DNA from: G965279335 sp965279285
GTDB lineage: Bacteria; Pseudomonadota; Gammaproteobacteria; DSM-16500
Length of the DNA stretch: 64,000 nucleotides
Reading direction: 5' to 3'
Assembly: GCA_965279285.1 (NCBI GenBank)
Contig: OZ257148.1
Span: 1,240,001 to 1,304,000, forward strand
This document shows, in pieces, positions 35,291 to 44,344 of this stretch. The number at the start of each line of letters is the position of its first letter. Within the stretch, counting starts at the first letter, position 1. The position numbers and the translations under genes are program-made. A model generated the notes under the pieces. The model was not told the origin of the DNA and made no database searches. It saw only the letters and a list, made by a program, of their open reading frames with translations.

Positions 35291-35917
35291 CGTTTTATTT
35301 GGAAATTCACATAAATCATTAATCATACATTCAGCACATTTAGGTTTACGAGCTACGCATACATAACGTCCGTGTAGTATTAACCAATGATGAGCATCAT
35401 GCAAAAATTCTTTTGGGATAGCAGAGAGAAGTTGATTTTCAACAGCTAATGGTGTTGTACCATGCGCTAAACCAATACGATTTGCAACACGAAAAATATG
35501 CGTATCCACAGCAATCGTCGGTAAACCAAATGAGGTATTTAATATGACATTGGCGGTTTTACGTCCTACTCCCGGGAGTGTTTCGAGTGCCTCACGTTGG
35601 TTTGGAACTTCACTATTAAATTGTTGCATGAGAATTTTACAGGTTTGAATAATGTTTTTTGCTTTGGTATTAAATAAGCCAATTGAATTAATATAATTTT
35701 TTAAGTTGTTTTCCCCTAGTGCGCTTATTTTTTCTGGGGTATTGGCTATTTTAAACAGTTTCTCAGTGGCTTTATTAACTGATTTATCTGTTGCTTGTGC
35801 TGATAGTATAACTGAAATTAACAGCTCAAATGGAGTTTTATAAATCAACTCGGTCGTTGGGTTGGGGTTGGCTTTTTTAAAGCGTTTAAAAATTTCCCCA
35901 GTTTTTTTTGGTGTCAT
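35288..35917 (-). CDS. nth: Endonuclease III
   Basis: Endonuclease III is a DNA glycosylase/AP lyase that removes oxidised pyrimidines. The helix-hairpin-helix LPGVGRKTANVILN carries the catalytic Lys, and AVDTHIFRVANRIGL holds the catalytic Asp. The C-terminal Cys array CVARKPKCAECMINDLC (C-x6-C-x2-C-x5-C) binds the 4Fe-4S cluster. Length (209) is normal. The TAA stop at 35288-35290 falls inside the terminus of a palindromic repeat. The start lies six bases after the stop of a small secreted protein gene on the same strand. Confidence 0.96.
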   Translation of the reverse strand: MTPKKTGEIFKRFKKANPNPTTELIYKTPFELLISVILSAQATDKSVNKATEKLFKIANTPEKISALGENNLKNYINSIGLFNTKAKNIIQTCKILMQQFNSEVPNQREALETLPGVGRKTANVILNTSFGLPTIAVDTHIFRVANRIGLAHGTTPLAVENQLLSAIPKEFLHDAHHWLILHGRYVCVARKPKCAECMINDLCEFPNKT

Positions 35918-35923
35918 GGATGA

Positions 35924-36085
35924 TTAATTTGTTTGAGTAGATACAACAGGAGGTAGTTGATCTAAAGTAATGGCACCTTCTGCGGGTGGGGGTGTGGTTT
36001 CTTCTTTAATGACTGATTCGGCAGCATAGATATTTGCTGTTAAACAGAGGCCACAGAGGAGGCCAAGTAATAATTTTTTTTTCAT
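35924..36085 (-). CDS. Small secreted protein, 53 residues
   Basis: This short gene reads MKKKLLLGLLCGLCLTANIYA and then ESVIKEETTPPPAEG... to QTN. The N-terminus is a clear signal peptide (basic start, Leu-rich core, cleavage near IYA-AE). The mature part is about 32 residues, acidic then Pro-rich, and probably disordered. GGCAGAGAAA precedes the ATG. It ends six bases before nth on the same strand, so the two may be co-transcribed. I do not recognise a family; its role in the periplasm or outside is unknown. Confidence 0.65.
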   Translation of the reverse strand: MKKKLLLGLLCGLCLTANIYAAESVIKEETTPPPAEGAITLDQLPPVVSTQTN

Positions 36086-36240
36086 GAGTTTCTCTGCCTT
36101 GGAATTGTTAGTTTATCATAAATTACTGTTGGGATGATGGGAAGACTTTTATTCGAGCAAATTTTTAGAGCAAGATTTGATCGCGTCTCGTCAATAGCTA
36201 GTATACAATTATGGTTAAGTATTGGGTCGAGTGAAAGAAA

Positions 36241-36340
36241 GGTGGGCACGCTGCGCTTTGCCCACCCTACAAAAGCTTGTCATGCCAGCGCGCTTCTAGC
36301 TGGCATCTAGTAGGGTGGGCAAAGCGCAGCGTGCCCACCA
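36241..36340. repeat. Palindromic repeat, copy 6 (with inner hairpin)
   Basis: Two opposed cores surround an inner hairpin CATGCCAGCGCGC...CTAGCTGGCAT. The outer TAACTATTCAGC-type ends are absent. It lies just before the amidohydrolase gene. Confidence 0.9.
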
Positions 36341-36362
36341 TTTAATGACAGGAGAGTAAATA

Positions 36363-37175
36363 ATGCTACATCGTGTTGCTGGTATTCAAATGACTTCAGG
36401 ATCTGAAGTAAAAGATAATTTACTCACAGCCAGTGATTTAATTCAGCAAGCAGTTGATCAAGGAGCAGGGTTGGTCGTTTTACCCGAAATGTTTGCCATG
36501 ATGGGTTTAGATCAGCTGGATAAAGTAAAATATCGAGAAGCATTAGGTCAAGGGCCTATTCAAGATTTTTTACATGAGCAATCAGCAAAGCATAAAACTT
36601 GGTTAGTGGGTGGTACTTTGCCATTAACTGTATTGGATGAAAATAAAGTTCGAGCTGCATGTTTAGTTTTTAATGCAGAGGGTCAGCGCATTGCACACTA
36701 TGATAAAATTCATCTGTTTGATGTTGAGTTAAGTGGTAAAAAAGAAATTTACAGTGAATCAAAAACAACTGAGCCAGGTGAAAAATGGGTTGTTATTCCA
36801 ACGCCTTTTGGCAAGTTAGGTTTGGCTGTTTGTTATGATTTACGGTTTCCCGAAATGTTTCGTTTAATGCATGATGAAGGAGTAGAAATTATCGCTCTTC
36901 CTGCCGCATTTACTTATACAACAGGTGCTGCGCATTGGGAAATTTTAGTTCGCGCACGTGCTATCGAAAATTTAGTTTATATTGTTACAGCAGGTCAAGC
37001 CGGAACTCATCAAAATGGTAGAAAAACTTTTGGTCATAGCATGATTGTTAATCCTTGGGGAGAAGTGAAAGCTTTGTTGCCGCAAGGACCAGGCGTTGTC
37101 GTGGCAGAAATTCATTTGGATTTTTTAGCGCAATTACGGGCAGAATTTCCTGCTTTAGCTCATCGACGGGTATAA
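36363..37175 (+). CDS. Carbon-nitrogen hydrolase (nitrilase superfamily, Nit-like amidase)
   Basis: The 270-residue enzyme shows the Glu-Lys-Cys catalytic triad of the nitrilase superfamily: LVVLPEMFAMMG (Glu about 45), HYDKIHLFDVEL (Lys about 115) and GLAVCYDLRFPEMFR (Cys about 160). The last two motifs resemble Nit1/Nit2-type enzymes that hydrolyse deaminated glutathione or alpha-ketoglutaramate. A glutathione-linked role would fit with ggt, which starts two bases after its stop. AGGAGAG lies upstream of the ATG. The exact substrate is not determined by the sequence. Confidence 0.9.
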   Translation: MLHRVAGIQMTSGSEVKDNLLTASDLIQQAVDQGAGLVVLPEMFAMMGLDQLDKVKYREALGQGPIQDFLHEQSAKHKTWLVGGTLPLTVLDENKVRAACLVFNAEGQRIAHYDKIHLFDVELSGKKEIYSESKTTEPGEKWVVIPTPFGKLGLAVCYDLRFPEMFRLMHDEGVEIIALPAAFTYTTGAAHWEILVRARAIENLVYIVTAGQAGTHQNGRKTFGHSMIVNPWGEVKALLPQGPGVVVAEIHLDFLAQLRAEFPALAHRRV

Positions 37176-37177
37176 TA

Positions 37178-38869
37178 ATGAAAAAAATATTTATTAGTTT
37201 TGTATTGCTGAATTTATTGTTTAATTTTGTTTATGCATCAGCTTTGCAGCCAGTGACAGCGAAACATGCAATGGTAGTGACTGAGCAGCAATTAGCTTCA
37301 CAAATTGGCGCTAAAGTGTTAACTGAAGGTGGTAATGCGATAGATGCAGCAGTAGCAGTTGGGTATGCGCTAGCGGTAATTAATCCTTGCTGTGGAAATA
37401 TTGGTGGTGGTGGATTCATGACTATTCGTTTTGCGAATGGAAAAACAACATTTATTAATTTTCGCGAAAAAGCACCATTAGCAGCCACTCGAAATATGTA
37501 TTTAGATGCAAATGGCCAGCTTATTCCCGAAAAAAGTAATGTGGGTTATTTAGCGGTTGCAGTACCTGGCACGGTTTTAGGTTTAGAGACTGTGTTAAAA
37601 AAATATGGGACTATGACTCGACAACAATTAATGGCACCCGCGATTAATTTAGCTGAAAAAGGCTATGTTTTAACGCCCGGCGATGTGATTTTACTGAAAG
37701 CTTCCGAAAAAGATTTTATTAAAGAACCCAATGTGGCCGCAATATTTTTAAATAAAAAACATCAAGCGTTTAATGTTGGTGATCGTCTGGTACAAAAAAA
37801 TCTAGCGAATACATTAAAATTAATTTCACAAAGTGGTTCTGATGCTTTTTATAAAGGTTCGATAGCAAAAGCGGTAGTGCACGCGAGTACATTGCATGGC
37901 GGTATTTTAAGTATGCAAGATTTTGCTGAATATAATGTTAAAGAATATTCACCATTAACATGTACTTACCGTGGTTATACGGTTATTTCAGCTCCACCGC
38001 CTAGCTCAGGTGGTGTTACCTTATGTGAAATGTTAAATATTTTAGAAAACTATCCATTAAAAAAACTAGGCTATCATTCAATCCAGGGCACACATTATAT
38101 TATTGAAGCGATGCGTTATGCTTTTTATGATAGGAATAATCAGCTAGGCGATCCTGATTTTGTTCAAAATCCGGTGGAACATTTAATTTCTAAAGATTAT
38201 GCAGATCAAATTGAGCGTCGTATTTTAGATGTGCGTGCTACGCCTTCTAGTGAGCTTAATGATACGGTCGTTCCACATGAGGGAGTTAACACCACACATT
38301 ATTCTATTATTGATAAATCGGGTACGGCAGTTTCAGTGACGTATACATTAAATAGTTTTTTTGGTGCTAAGGTAATTGCAGGGAAAACCGGGTTTTTCCT
38401 CAATGATGAAATGGATGATTTTGCTGTCAAGCCAGGCGACAAAAATCAATTTGGTTTAGTGCAGGGTGAGAAAAATGCAATTCAGCCGGGTAAGCGACCC
38501 TTAAGTTCAATGTCACCCACGATTGTTGTGCGAAATACAAAAGTGGTAATGATAGTAGGTAGCCCTGGTGGTCCGCGGATTATTACATCGACTTTACAAA
38601 CGATTTTAAATGTGTTGGATTATGGGATGAATATCCAAGCAGCAGTGGATGCGCCACGATTTCATCATCAATGGTTGCCGGATTCTATTGATATAGAGCC
38701 AGAAGCCTTTGCTAAAAAAACGCAATTGAAGTTGTTAGATATGGGTTATCATTTTTCTCCACATGAGACGTGGAGTGCGGTTGAAGCTATTTATATTGAT
38801 CCAGTTACCAAAGTTATTTATGGTGGCAGTGATAAGCGTAGATTGGCAGGAAAGGCGGTGGGTTATTAG
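37178..38869 (+). CDS. ggt: Gamma-glutamyltransferase
   Basis: Ggt cleaves the gamma-glutamyl bond of glutathione in the periplasm. The start is the ATG at 37178, giving the signal peptide MKKIFISFVLLNLLFNFVYA; the frame is open upstream only because it overlaps the amidase gene. The protein (563 residues) is a proenzyme. The autocatalytic Thr is in HEGVNTTHYSIIDKSG, which begins the small subunit. GGNAIDAAVAVGYALAVINPCCGNIGGGGFM and RPLSSMSPTIV...GSPGGPRIITSTLQ are family motifs. It follows the nitrilase-like gene by two bases, so the two are likely an operon. Confidence 0.96.
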   Translation: MKKIFISFVLLNLLFNFVYASALQPVTAKHAMVVTEQQLASQIGAKVLTEGGNAIDAAVAVGYALAVINPCCGNIGGGGFMTIRFANGKTTFINFREKAPLAATRNMYLDANGQLIPEKSNVGYLAVAVPGTVLGLETVLKKYGTMTRQQLMAPAINLAEKGYVLTPGDVILLKASEKDFIKEPNVAAIFLNKKHQAFNVGDRLVQKNLANTLKLISQSGSDAFYKGSIAKAVVHASTLHGGILSMQDFAEYNVKEYSPLTCTYRGYTVISAPPPSSGGVTLCEMLNILENYPLKKLGYHSIQGTHYIIEAMRYAFYDRNNQLGDPDFVQNPVEHLISKDYADQIERRILDVRATPSSELNDTVVPHEGVNTTHYSIIDKSGTAVSVTYTLNSFFGAKVIAGKTGFFLNDEMDDFAVKPGDKNQFGLVQGEKNAIQPGKRPLSSMSPTIVVRNTKVVMIVGSPGGPRIITSTLQTILNVLDYGMNIQAAVDAPRFHHQWLPDSIDIEPEAFAKKTQLKLLDMGYHFSPHETWSAVEAIYIDPVTKVIYGGSDKRRLAGKAVGY

Positions 38870-38884
38870 TTTGTTGTTTTGATT

Positions 38885-38939
38885 TGTAGGGTGGGCAAAG
38901 CGCAGCGTGCCCACCAAACTCTAGTCGCTAAGTAGCTAT
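38885..38939. repeat. Palindromic repeat, half copy
   Basis: One core (TGTAGGGTGGGC...GTGCCCACC) is followed by the terminus CTCTAGTCGCTAAGTAGCTA. The other half is missing. The stop codon of the gene on the minus strand (gloB, 38928-38930) lies within this terminus. Confidence 0.85.
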
Positions 38940-39689
38940 ATTGTTTTTCCATTCACGTAAATGGTAAAAAACATCAACGGGATTATTCAATGTTTTTTTA
39001 GAATAATTTTCGACAGATTCAATAATCTTTTTTTCTTCGCAACGTAAAAATGGATTAATTAACTTTTCTTCTGCTAAATGAGCAGGCAACGAGCAAGTTT
39101 GTTGTTTGATGCTTTCAATTTTTTGAGTAATAAATGAATTATTTGGATCAACATGTTGCGCAAAATATAAATTTGCTAAAGTGTATTCATGTCCGCAATA
39201 GATTTTTGTTTGTGTATCAAACTGCATAAGTTGCATTAGAGAAGCGTACATTTGTTGCGGTGTTCCTTCAAAAATTCTACCGCAGCCCGCACTAAAGAGA
39301 GTATCGCCAGGAAATAAAATTTTATTACCATAAAATGCGATGTGATCCAGGGTATGTCCAGGAATTTCAAAGACTTGAAAGCGCATAAATTGGCAATCAA
39401 TAACATCGCCCTGTTTAACAGGATGAGAAATCGTTTTAATTGCGCTATGGTGGCTGCCATAAACCGGTATATTACCGGCATAAGTAAGTAAGTCAGCGAT
39501 GCCGCCAGAGTGATCAGGGTGGTGATGAGTTAATAATATACCTGATAAATTTAAATCATCAGCTTGTAATTTTTTAATAACCGGTGTTGCATCACCTGGG
39601 TCAACAACCCAGGTTTGTTGGGTTTTTTCATCAAACAACATCCAGATATAATTATCTTTAAATGCCGAGATTGGGGTTATGTTTAACAT
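38928..39689 (-). CDS. gloB: Hydroxyacylglutathione hydrolase (glyoxalase II)
   Basis: GloB hydrolyses S-lactoylglutathione to lactate and glutathione in methylglyoxal detoxification. The metallo-beta-lactamase fold is marked by LTHHHPDHSGG, IPGHTLDHIAFYG, LFPGDTLFSAGCGR and IYCGHEYTLANL. The frame opens at 39728, but the ATG at 39689 gives the canonical MLNITPISAFKDNYIW start (253 residues). It starts one base after the stop of the DUF3419 gene. The last codons and the TAG stop are encoded by the end of a palindromic repeat. Confidence 0.96.
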   Translation of the reverse strand: MLNITPISAFKDNYIWMLFDEKTQQTWVVDPGDATPVIKKLQADDLNLSGILLTHHHPDHSGGIADLLTYAGNIPVYGSHHSAIKTISHPVKQGDVIDCQFMRFQVFEIPGHTLDHIAFYGNKILFPGDTLFSAGCGRIFEGTPQQMYASLMQLMQFDTQTKIYCGHEYTLANLYFAQHVDPNNSFITQKIESIKQQTCSLPAHLAEEKLINPFLRCEEKKIIESVENYSKKTLNNPVDVFYHLREWKNNIAT

Positions 39690-39690
39690 A

Positions 39691-40767
39691 TTATTTATGA
39701 ATATCCCCGACGAAAAACCGATAAACAAAATTCGATTCTTCGGTTTCTAATTTTAATTCTAGCTCTGGATTGCGGATAACATGAGCTAGTAGTGGTTGGG
39801 GAATGCTACTGCGACTAATAAATTCACGGATACAAAAACGGGCTTTGGGTTTTGCGGCAGTATGGATGCCATTGAGTAGGTTTTCAAATGCTGCTTGTGG
39901 CATATAAGAAGCAATATCTGACATAGAAAAACAATCAAAACTATTGGGATGATCATTTAAATAATCTACTATTTTGCAAGTGTGAAATTTCAATTTACTT
40001 AAATTTTGACGGATTTTATTATAACCATCAAAGGTTAAATAAGGATAATAACTCTCAGAAGATATTTTTCCTTTAAGTATTTGTTGTAGTAAAGGGCTGT
40101 TTTTAGCTAAGTTATTATTTAAGTAAGTTAACATTCGTTGATAAATATATTTTCCGGGTTTAATGTTTTGGCAGCTAGGCGCATTAAAAATATGGTTACT
40201 TGAAAATATTTTTGAAATATGAGAATTAAGAAATATTTCAAAAATAGAACGCCATGTTAATGTGTCCCATTCTTTTTTTAAAAAAGTTTGTTGTGACTCG
40301 AGGTCGGTAAAAGAAAATAAAGCATCAATTTTTTTTCGTCGGACTAAGTTAAAACATTTGGCGGCAACGCCAATGAGTCGTTCAATTTTTCCTTGATAAA
40401 TAACGCCTCTTTCAAGCATGTTTTTATTATTTTCCCAGTAAAGCGCAGCGTCTTCAGTGAGGTGCATTTTTATTTGCATAAAGGTTGCAAAACGTGTAGA
40501 GCTCGGTGTGCAGCCTAAAAAGGCAAGATAATCATGATAAGGGAGATGTGCGATTGCTGTTTTTTTTAGATCGAGTAAGTAATTTTGAATTGGATTTTTG
40601 TCGATGCTGATGACTTCAGCACAATCAGTCATTAATAAATGTAATGGTCGATCACCGCTGCCAGTGATACAAAGCGTGCGATCTAGTGGTGTTATGCGTA
40701 AGGCTTGTTTCTCTATGTTCCAGTCTTCATTTCCTAAGCTATAGTTAAGGCGATTATAAAAATTCAT
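39691..40767 (-). CDS. DUF3419 family protein (BtaA-like)
   Basis: The 358-residue protein begins FYNRLNYSLGNEDWNIEKQAL, then LCITGSGDRPLHLLMTDCAEVISIDKNPIQNYLLDLK, a Rossmann-like SAM-binding pattern. DUF3419 includes BtaA, which transfers a 3-amino-3-carboxypropyl group from S-adenosylmethionine to diacylglycerol in betaine-lipid synthesis. A late segment with DCFSMSDIASYMPQAAFENLL fits the family. No BtaB is adjacent, so betaine-lipid production is not shown. It ends one base before gloB on the same strand, suggesting co-transcription. Confidence 0.8.
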   Translation of the reverse strand: MNFYNRLNYSLGNEDWNIEKQALRITPLDRTLCITGSGDRPLHLLMTDCAEVISIDKNPIQNYLLDLKKTAIAHLPYHDYLAFLGCTPSSTRFATFMQIKMHLTEDAALYWENNKNMLERGVIYQGKIERLIGVAAKCFNLVRRKKIDALFSFTDLESQQTFLKKEWDTLTWRSIFEIFLNSHISKIFSSNHIFNAPSCQNIKPGKYIYQRMLTYLNNNLAKNSPLLQQILKGKISSESYYPYLTFDGYNKIRQNLSKLKFHTCKIVDYLNDHPNSFDCFSMSDIASYMPQAAFENLLNGIHTAAKPKARFCIREFISRSSIPQPLLAHVIRNPELELKLETEESNFVYRFFVGDIHK

Positions 40768-41070
40768 TTATTGTTACCCTGATATTAATCAATCTTCGTG
40801 TTTATATGGTTTTATTATTTTTATTTTGAGCCTCGATTGTTTTGGGTATCTTTATAGCGGTTCATTCATTGCACTTTAACAAAAGAAGTTAATAATGCAA
40901 ATAAAAATGGGGGTTGTTTTTTTAAAATAACATGGGTTGTTGAATAATTACCGCCAGCTTATGTTAAAAGCGTATGATATTTGGGCGGCGTATTTGTTGT
41001 TACGAAGGGTATGTAACATGTATTATTGTCAGTGGTGTGTGTTGCTTGATTATGATAGCGTAAATTTTTA
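40768..41070. other. Intergenic, nothing identified
   Basis: This AT-rich region between the divergent DUF3419 and TauE genes has no plausible coding frame with a ribosome binding site. It presumably holds the promoters for both directions, but I cannot place them with confidence. Confidence 0.4.
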
Positions 41071-41191
41071 TAACTATTCAGCAGCAAGGGCGCGTGTGCG
41101 TGTAGCACTTAAAAGCCTAAAACAGGGAGGTTTCGCTTGGAGCGGTATTTTAAGTGCTACACGCACACGCGCCCTTGCTGCTGAATAGTTA
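41071..41191. repeat. Perfect long palindrome with variant core
   Basis: Two perfect 44-base arms (41071-41114 and 41148-41191) flank a 33-base loop. The outer ends TAACTATTCAGCAGC match those of the main palindromic family, but the inner arm is different: AAGGGCGCGTGTGCGTGTAG followed by CACTTAAAA. It ends 10 bases before the ribosome binding site of the TauE-like gene. Confidence 0.93.
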
Positions 41192-41211
41192 CAAATTTTT
41201 TGGAGAGATTC

Positions 41212-42012
41212 ATGTTGATATCATTACTTGCCTATTTATTTTGTGGCGTATTAATAGGATTTTTTGCCGGATTATTTGGTATAGGCGGCGGTATTGTCGG
41301 TATTCCTATCTTATTAATTTTATTTCACCTGCAAGGAATGCCAAATGATTTATCTATGCATATGGCGATTGGTACTTTGTTTGCGACGATCATGCTGACG
41401 AGTATTTCTTCAATTTTTGCTCATTATAAACGCGGCACTATTCTTTTCTCGGTATTCAAAAAAATAATTCCTGGCTTAGTGTTAGGTTGCATTTTTGGCG
41501 TTATTATTTCTAGTCATTTACAAAGTGTTAATTTACAGCGAATTTTTGGTTTATTTTTATTATTCGTGGCATTGCAAATGTGGATGAATGTCAATGTTGA
41601 AAAAAATCGCGAATTGCCACCCACTAAAAATTTGATGTTTGCATCAACGTTGATCGGAGTTGTGAGTGGAATGTTAGGGCTGGGAGGCGGAGTGTTTATT
41701 GTGCCGTATTTAAGTTGGTGTGGTGTACCGATTCGAAACGCAGTTGCTATATCGGCAGCTAGTGTTTTTCCTATCGCCTTGGTGGGTATGGTTGGATATA
41801 TGTTGGGTGACATACCGACGGAGAATGCGATTCCTTACAGTACTGGATTTATTTATTGGCCAGCATTCTTAATGTTGGGTTTAGCGAGCATGTGTTTTGC
41901 ACCTTTAGGGGTGAAGACGGCGCAGCTTATTTCTACTGCCAGATTAAAAAAGTTTTTTTGCGTGTTTTTGTTTGGTGTTGGTATTGTTATGTTGACTAAA
42001 TCTATTCAGTAG
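41212..42012 (+). CDS. TauE/SafE family sulfite exporter-like membrane protein
   Basis: The 266-residue protein has about eight membrane segments and the duplicated TauE/SafE pattern: GFFAGLFGIGGGIVGIPILL near the N-terminus and SGMLGLGGGVFIVPYLSW in the middle. TauE/SafE proteins export sulfite or organosulfonates or are of unknown substrate; nothing here fixes it. GGAGAG at 41202-41207 lies four bases before the ATG; an upstream TTG at 41200 is less likely. The stop (42010-42012) falls in the terminus of the following palindromic repeat. Confidence 0.88.
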   Translation: MLISLLAYLFCGVLIGFFAGLFGIGGGIVGIPILLILFHLQGMPNDLSMHMAIGTLFATIMLTSISSIFAHYKRGTILFSVFKKIIPGLVLGCIFGVIISSHLQSVNLQRIFGLFLLFVALQMWMNVNVEKNRELPPTKNLMFASTLIGVVSGMLGLGGGVFIVPYLSWCGVPIRNAVAISAASVFPIALVGMVGYMLGDIPTENAIPYSTGFIYWPAFLMLGLASMCFAPLGVKTAQLISTARLKKFFCVFLFGVGIVMLTKSIQ

Positions 42013-42138
42013 TGAGAAGGTTTGGTGGGCACGCTGCGCTTTGCCCACCCTACGTTTTATATAATTTATTTTTAGCATTTTTTGTAGGGTGGGCAAAGCG
42101 CAGCGTGCCCACCAAGCTCTCTCGCTGCTGAGTAGTTA
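42001..42138. repeat. Palindromic repeat, copy 7
   Basis: The left terminus (TCTATTCAGTAGTGAG) overlaps the last codons and stop of the TauE-like gene. Two opposed cores follow, and the right terminus is CTCGCTGCTGAGTAGTTA. Confidence 0.9.
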
Positions 42139-42222
42139 CGATTAAAACTATTCTCTAAGAGTGGTTCAAAATTTAATATCCTGGTAAGATGTCAGGCATA
42201 TTGATTAGTTGTGAGAACTGTT

Positions 42223-43599
42223 ATGACTGTTGTTACTCGATTTGCTCCTAGCCCTACGGGTTATTTACATGTAGGTGGTGCACGTACTGCGCTTTATTGT
42301 TGGTTATATGCCCGCAAAATGCAGGGCAAGTTTATTTTACGCATAGAAGATACGGATGTAGAGCGTTCGACGCAGGAATCGGTACAAGCTATTTTAGATG
42401 GTATGGCATGGCTTAATTTAAGTTACGATGCAGGCCCTTACTATCAAACTCAGCATTTTGCGCGTTATGTGGAAGTGTTAGAGCAGTTGCTGCAAGAAAA
42501 TAAAGCGTATCGTTGTTACTGCTCAAAAGAGCGTTTAGAAGCATTACGTAATGATCAAATCGCCCGTAAAGAAAAACCGCGTTATGATGGCGCATGCCGT
42601 GAATTGAGCGGTCCTCGAGAAGGTGACTTTGTCATTCGTTTTCGGAATCCAAGTGCTGGAGTCGTAGAGGTTGATGATTTAATTCGCGGGAAATTAGTTT
42701 TCAATAATGAAGAATTAGATGATCTAATTATTGCGCGCACAGATGGCACACCGACCTATAATTTTACTGTGGTAATCGATGATAAAGATATGCATATTAC
42801 CCATGTTATTCGTGGTGATGATCATATTAATAATACGCCGCGGCAAATAAATATTTTGTTAGCGCTGGGTGCGACACCGCCGTTGTATGCGCATGTGCCG
42901 ATGATTTTAGGCAGTGATGGCAAGCGTCTTTCCAAGCGTCATGGCGCGGTGAGTGTTATGCAATATCGAGAAGACGGTTTTTTACCTCAAGCATTATTAA
43001 ATTATTTAGTACGTTTAGGTTGGTCTCATGGTGATCAGGAAATTTTTTCTTTGGCGGAAATGATCGAATTTTTTGAAATTAATGCTATTCACAAATCACC
43101 GGCAGCATTTAATAATGAAAAATTGCTTTGGTTGAATCAGCATTATATTAAAACCAGTGATCCTGAATATGTCGCAACGGAGTTAGCATGGCATATGCAG
43201 CAATTGGCGATTGAGACAGCAGGTGGACCGTCATTGGTCGAGTTGGTAAAGGCGCAAGGAGAGCGGGTTAAGACGTTGCGCGAAATGGCAGAAAAGAGCC
43301 GTTATTTTTATGCAGAGCCAGAATATAATGCAGAGGCCGTGAAGAAAAACATTACCCCGGATATTATTCCGGCTTTAGCGGCGATTAAAGAAGGTTTGGC
43401 GGGGTTATCGAGTTGGGATAAGGAAACGATCCACCAGCTAATTTCAGACGTTGCAGAGCGCTTATCTTTGAAATTAGGTAAAGTAGCGCAGCCTTTGCGA
43501 GTGGCGGTCACTGGGGATACGATTTCACCATCGATTGATATTACTTTAGTGCTTTTGGGTAGGGGAAAAACCTTGGCTCGATTACAAAAATTTATCTAA
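42223..43599 (+). CDS. gltX: Glutamyl-tRNA synthetase
   Basis: This class I synthetase charges tRNA-Glu. TRFAPSPTGYLHVGGARTALY carries the HIGH-type motif. EDTDVERSTQES, YRCYCSKERLEALR and the KMSKS-type motif DGKRLSKRHGAVSV follow. The anticodon-binding part has LLNYLVRLGWSHGDQEIFSLAEMIEFF. The length is 458 residues with the ATG at 42223; a GTG at 42211 is also in frame. The tRNA-Glu gene lies nearby downstream. Confidence 0.96.
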   Translation: MTVVTRFAPSPTGYLHVGGARTALYCWLYARKMQGKFILRIEDTDVERSTQESVQAILDGMAWLNLSYDAGPYYQTQHFARYVEVLEQLLQENKAYRCYCSKERLEALRNDQIARKEKPRYDGACRELSGPREGDFVIRFRNPSAGVVEVDDLIRGKLVFNNEELDDLIIARTDGTPTYNFTVVIDDKDMHITHVIRGDDHINNTPRQINILLALGATPPLYAHVPMILGSDGKRLSKRHGAVSVMQYREDGFLPQALLNYLVRLGWSHGDQEIFSLAEMIEFFEINAIHKSPAAFNNEKLLWLNQHYIKTSDPEYVATELAWHMQQLAIETAGGPSLVELVKAQGERVKTLREMAEKSRYFYAEPEYNAEAVKKNITPDIIPALAAIKEGLAGLSSWDKETIHQLISDVAERLSLKLGKVAQPLRVAVTGDTISPSIDITLVLLGRGKTLARLQKFI

Positions 43600-43615
43600 A
43601 TCATTCGGATTTTGA

Positions 43616-43644
43616 TTGACAAAGTAAAGAGCGGTGCCTAGAAT
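43616..43644 (+). promoter_or_regulatory. Sigma-70 promoter for the tRNA operon
   Basis: A consensus TTGACA (43616-43621), a 17-base spacer and TAGAAT (43639-43644) are followed by a GC-rich CGCGTC discriminator, typical of stringently controlled stable-RNA promoters. It lies about 40 bases before tRNA-Ala. Confidence 0.85.
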
Positions 43645-43685
43645 CGCGTCTCTATTCAATATCCACGTAGTGAGTATTGGACAGC

Positions 43686-43758
<73 letters not shown>

Positions 43759-43785
43759 GATATATCCATGTTTCAATCTACTTAG

Positions 43786-43861
43786 GTCCCCATCGTCTAG
43801 AGGCCTAGGACATCGCCCTTTCACGGCGGTAACAGGGGTTCGAATCCCCTTGGGGACGCCA
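43786..43861 (+). tRNA. tRNA-Glu (TTC)
   Basis: The acceptor stem is GTCCCCA/TGGGGAC, the anticodon loop CTTTCAC gives TTC, the T-arm has GGGTTCGAATCCC, and the CCA end is encoded. It is probably co-transcribed with tRNA-Ala 27 bases upstream. It lies close to gltX, its charging enzyme. Confidence 0.97.
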
Positions 43862-44086
43862 AATTAGGTGTTAAAAATCAAGAAGTTAAATAGAGAGTAA
43901 AAATAGGCCAGCATAGATTTAGATCAATTTCTGTTGTATCCAGTATCATAGCTTAATACGAATTTAATGAAAATAAGCTAATATAATCCTTTACTTTTCT
44001 CATGGCTGATATTATTTTTCCCAGCATTAGGTAAGTTATGTAGTATAATTTATATATAGATTTTCCAAATATTAATAGGTTGCGTT

Positions 44087-44326
44087 ATGGCTATAAAAAC
44101 ATCGACATTTTCAGGATGGCGTCTTTCTGGTAAAGATGCAGATGCTTTTATTAAGCAAGTTAATGATGCTTCACCTAACTCTTATGCATTAAATGCTTCT
44201 GCACGTGGTAAAGAGCTTGCAGAAGAATATTTTGTAAAGGGTTACGTAACAATTAGTCCCAAAAAGAATAAAGAAAAATGTGCTTCAAAAAAGCATGTTG
44301 CTGCATATTCTCATAAGAATAAATAA
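44087..44326 (+). CDS. Small basic protein, possible antitoxin-like partner of the GNAT gene
   Basis: The 79-residue product begins MAIKTSTFSGWRLSGKDADAFIKQV, has a predicted helical middle (ALNASARGKELAEEYFVKGYV) and ends in a Lys-rich tail. It is not the DUF1778 type of antitoxin normally found with GNAT toxins, and I do not recognise its family with certainty. It ends 18 bases before the GNAT-like gene on the same strand. A toxin-antitoxin arrangement is suggested by size and order alone. Confidence 0.55.
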   Translation: MAIKTSTFSGWRLSGKDADAFIKQVNDASPNSYALNASARGKELAEEYFVKGYVTISPKKNKEKCASKKHVAAYSHKNK

Positions 44327-44344
44327 ATTGCATAAGGTTAGTGT

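Noticed and set aside
37055..37177. Upstream extension of the ggt frame
   Set aside because: It overlaps the 3' end of the amidase gene, reads as Arg/Ser-rich noise, and would destroy the signal peptide that starts at 37178.
40937..41188. Plus-strand frame of 83 codons before the TauE gene
   Set aside because: More than half of it lies in the 121-base palindrome and it has no ribosome binding site.
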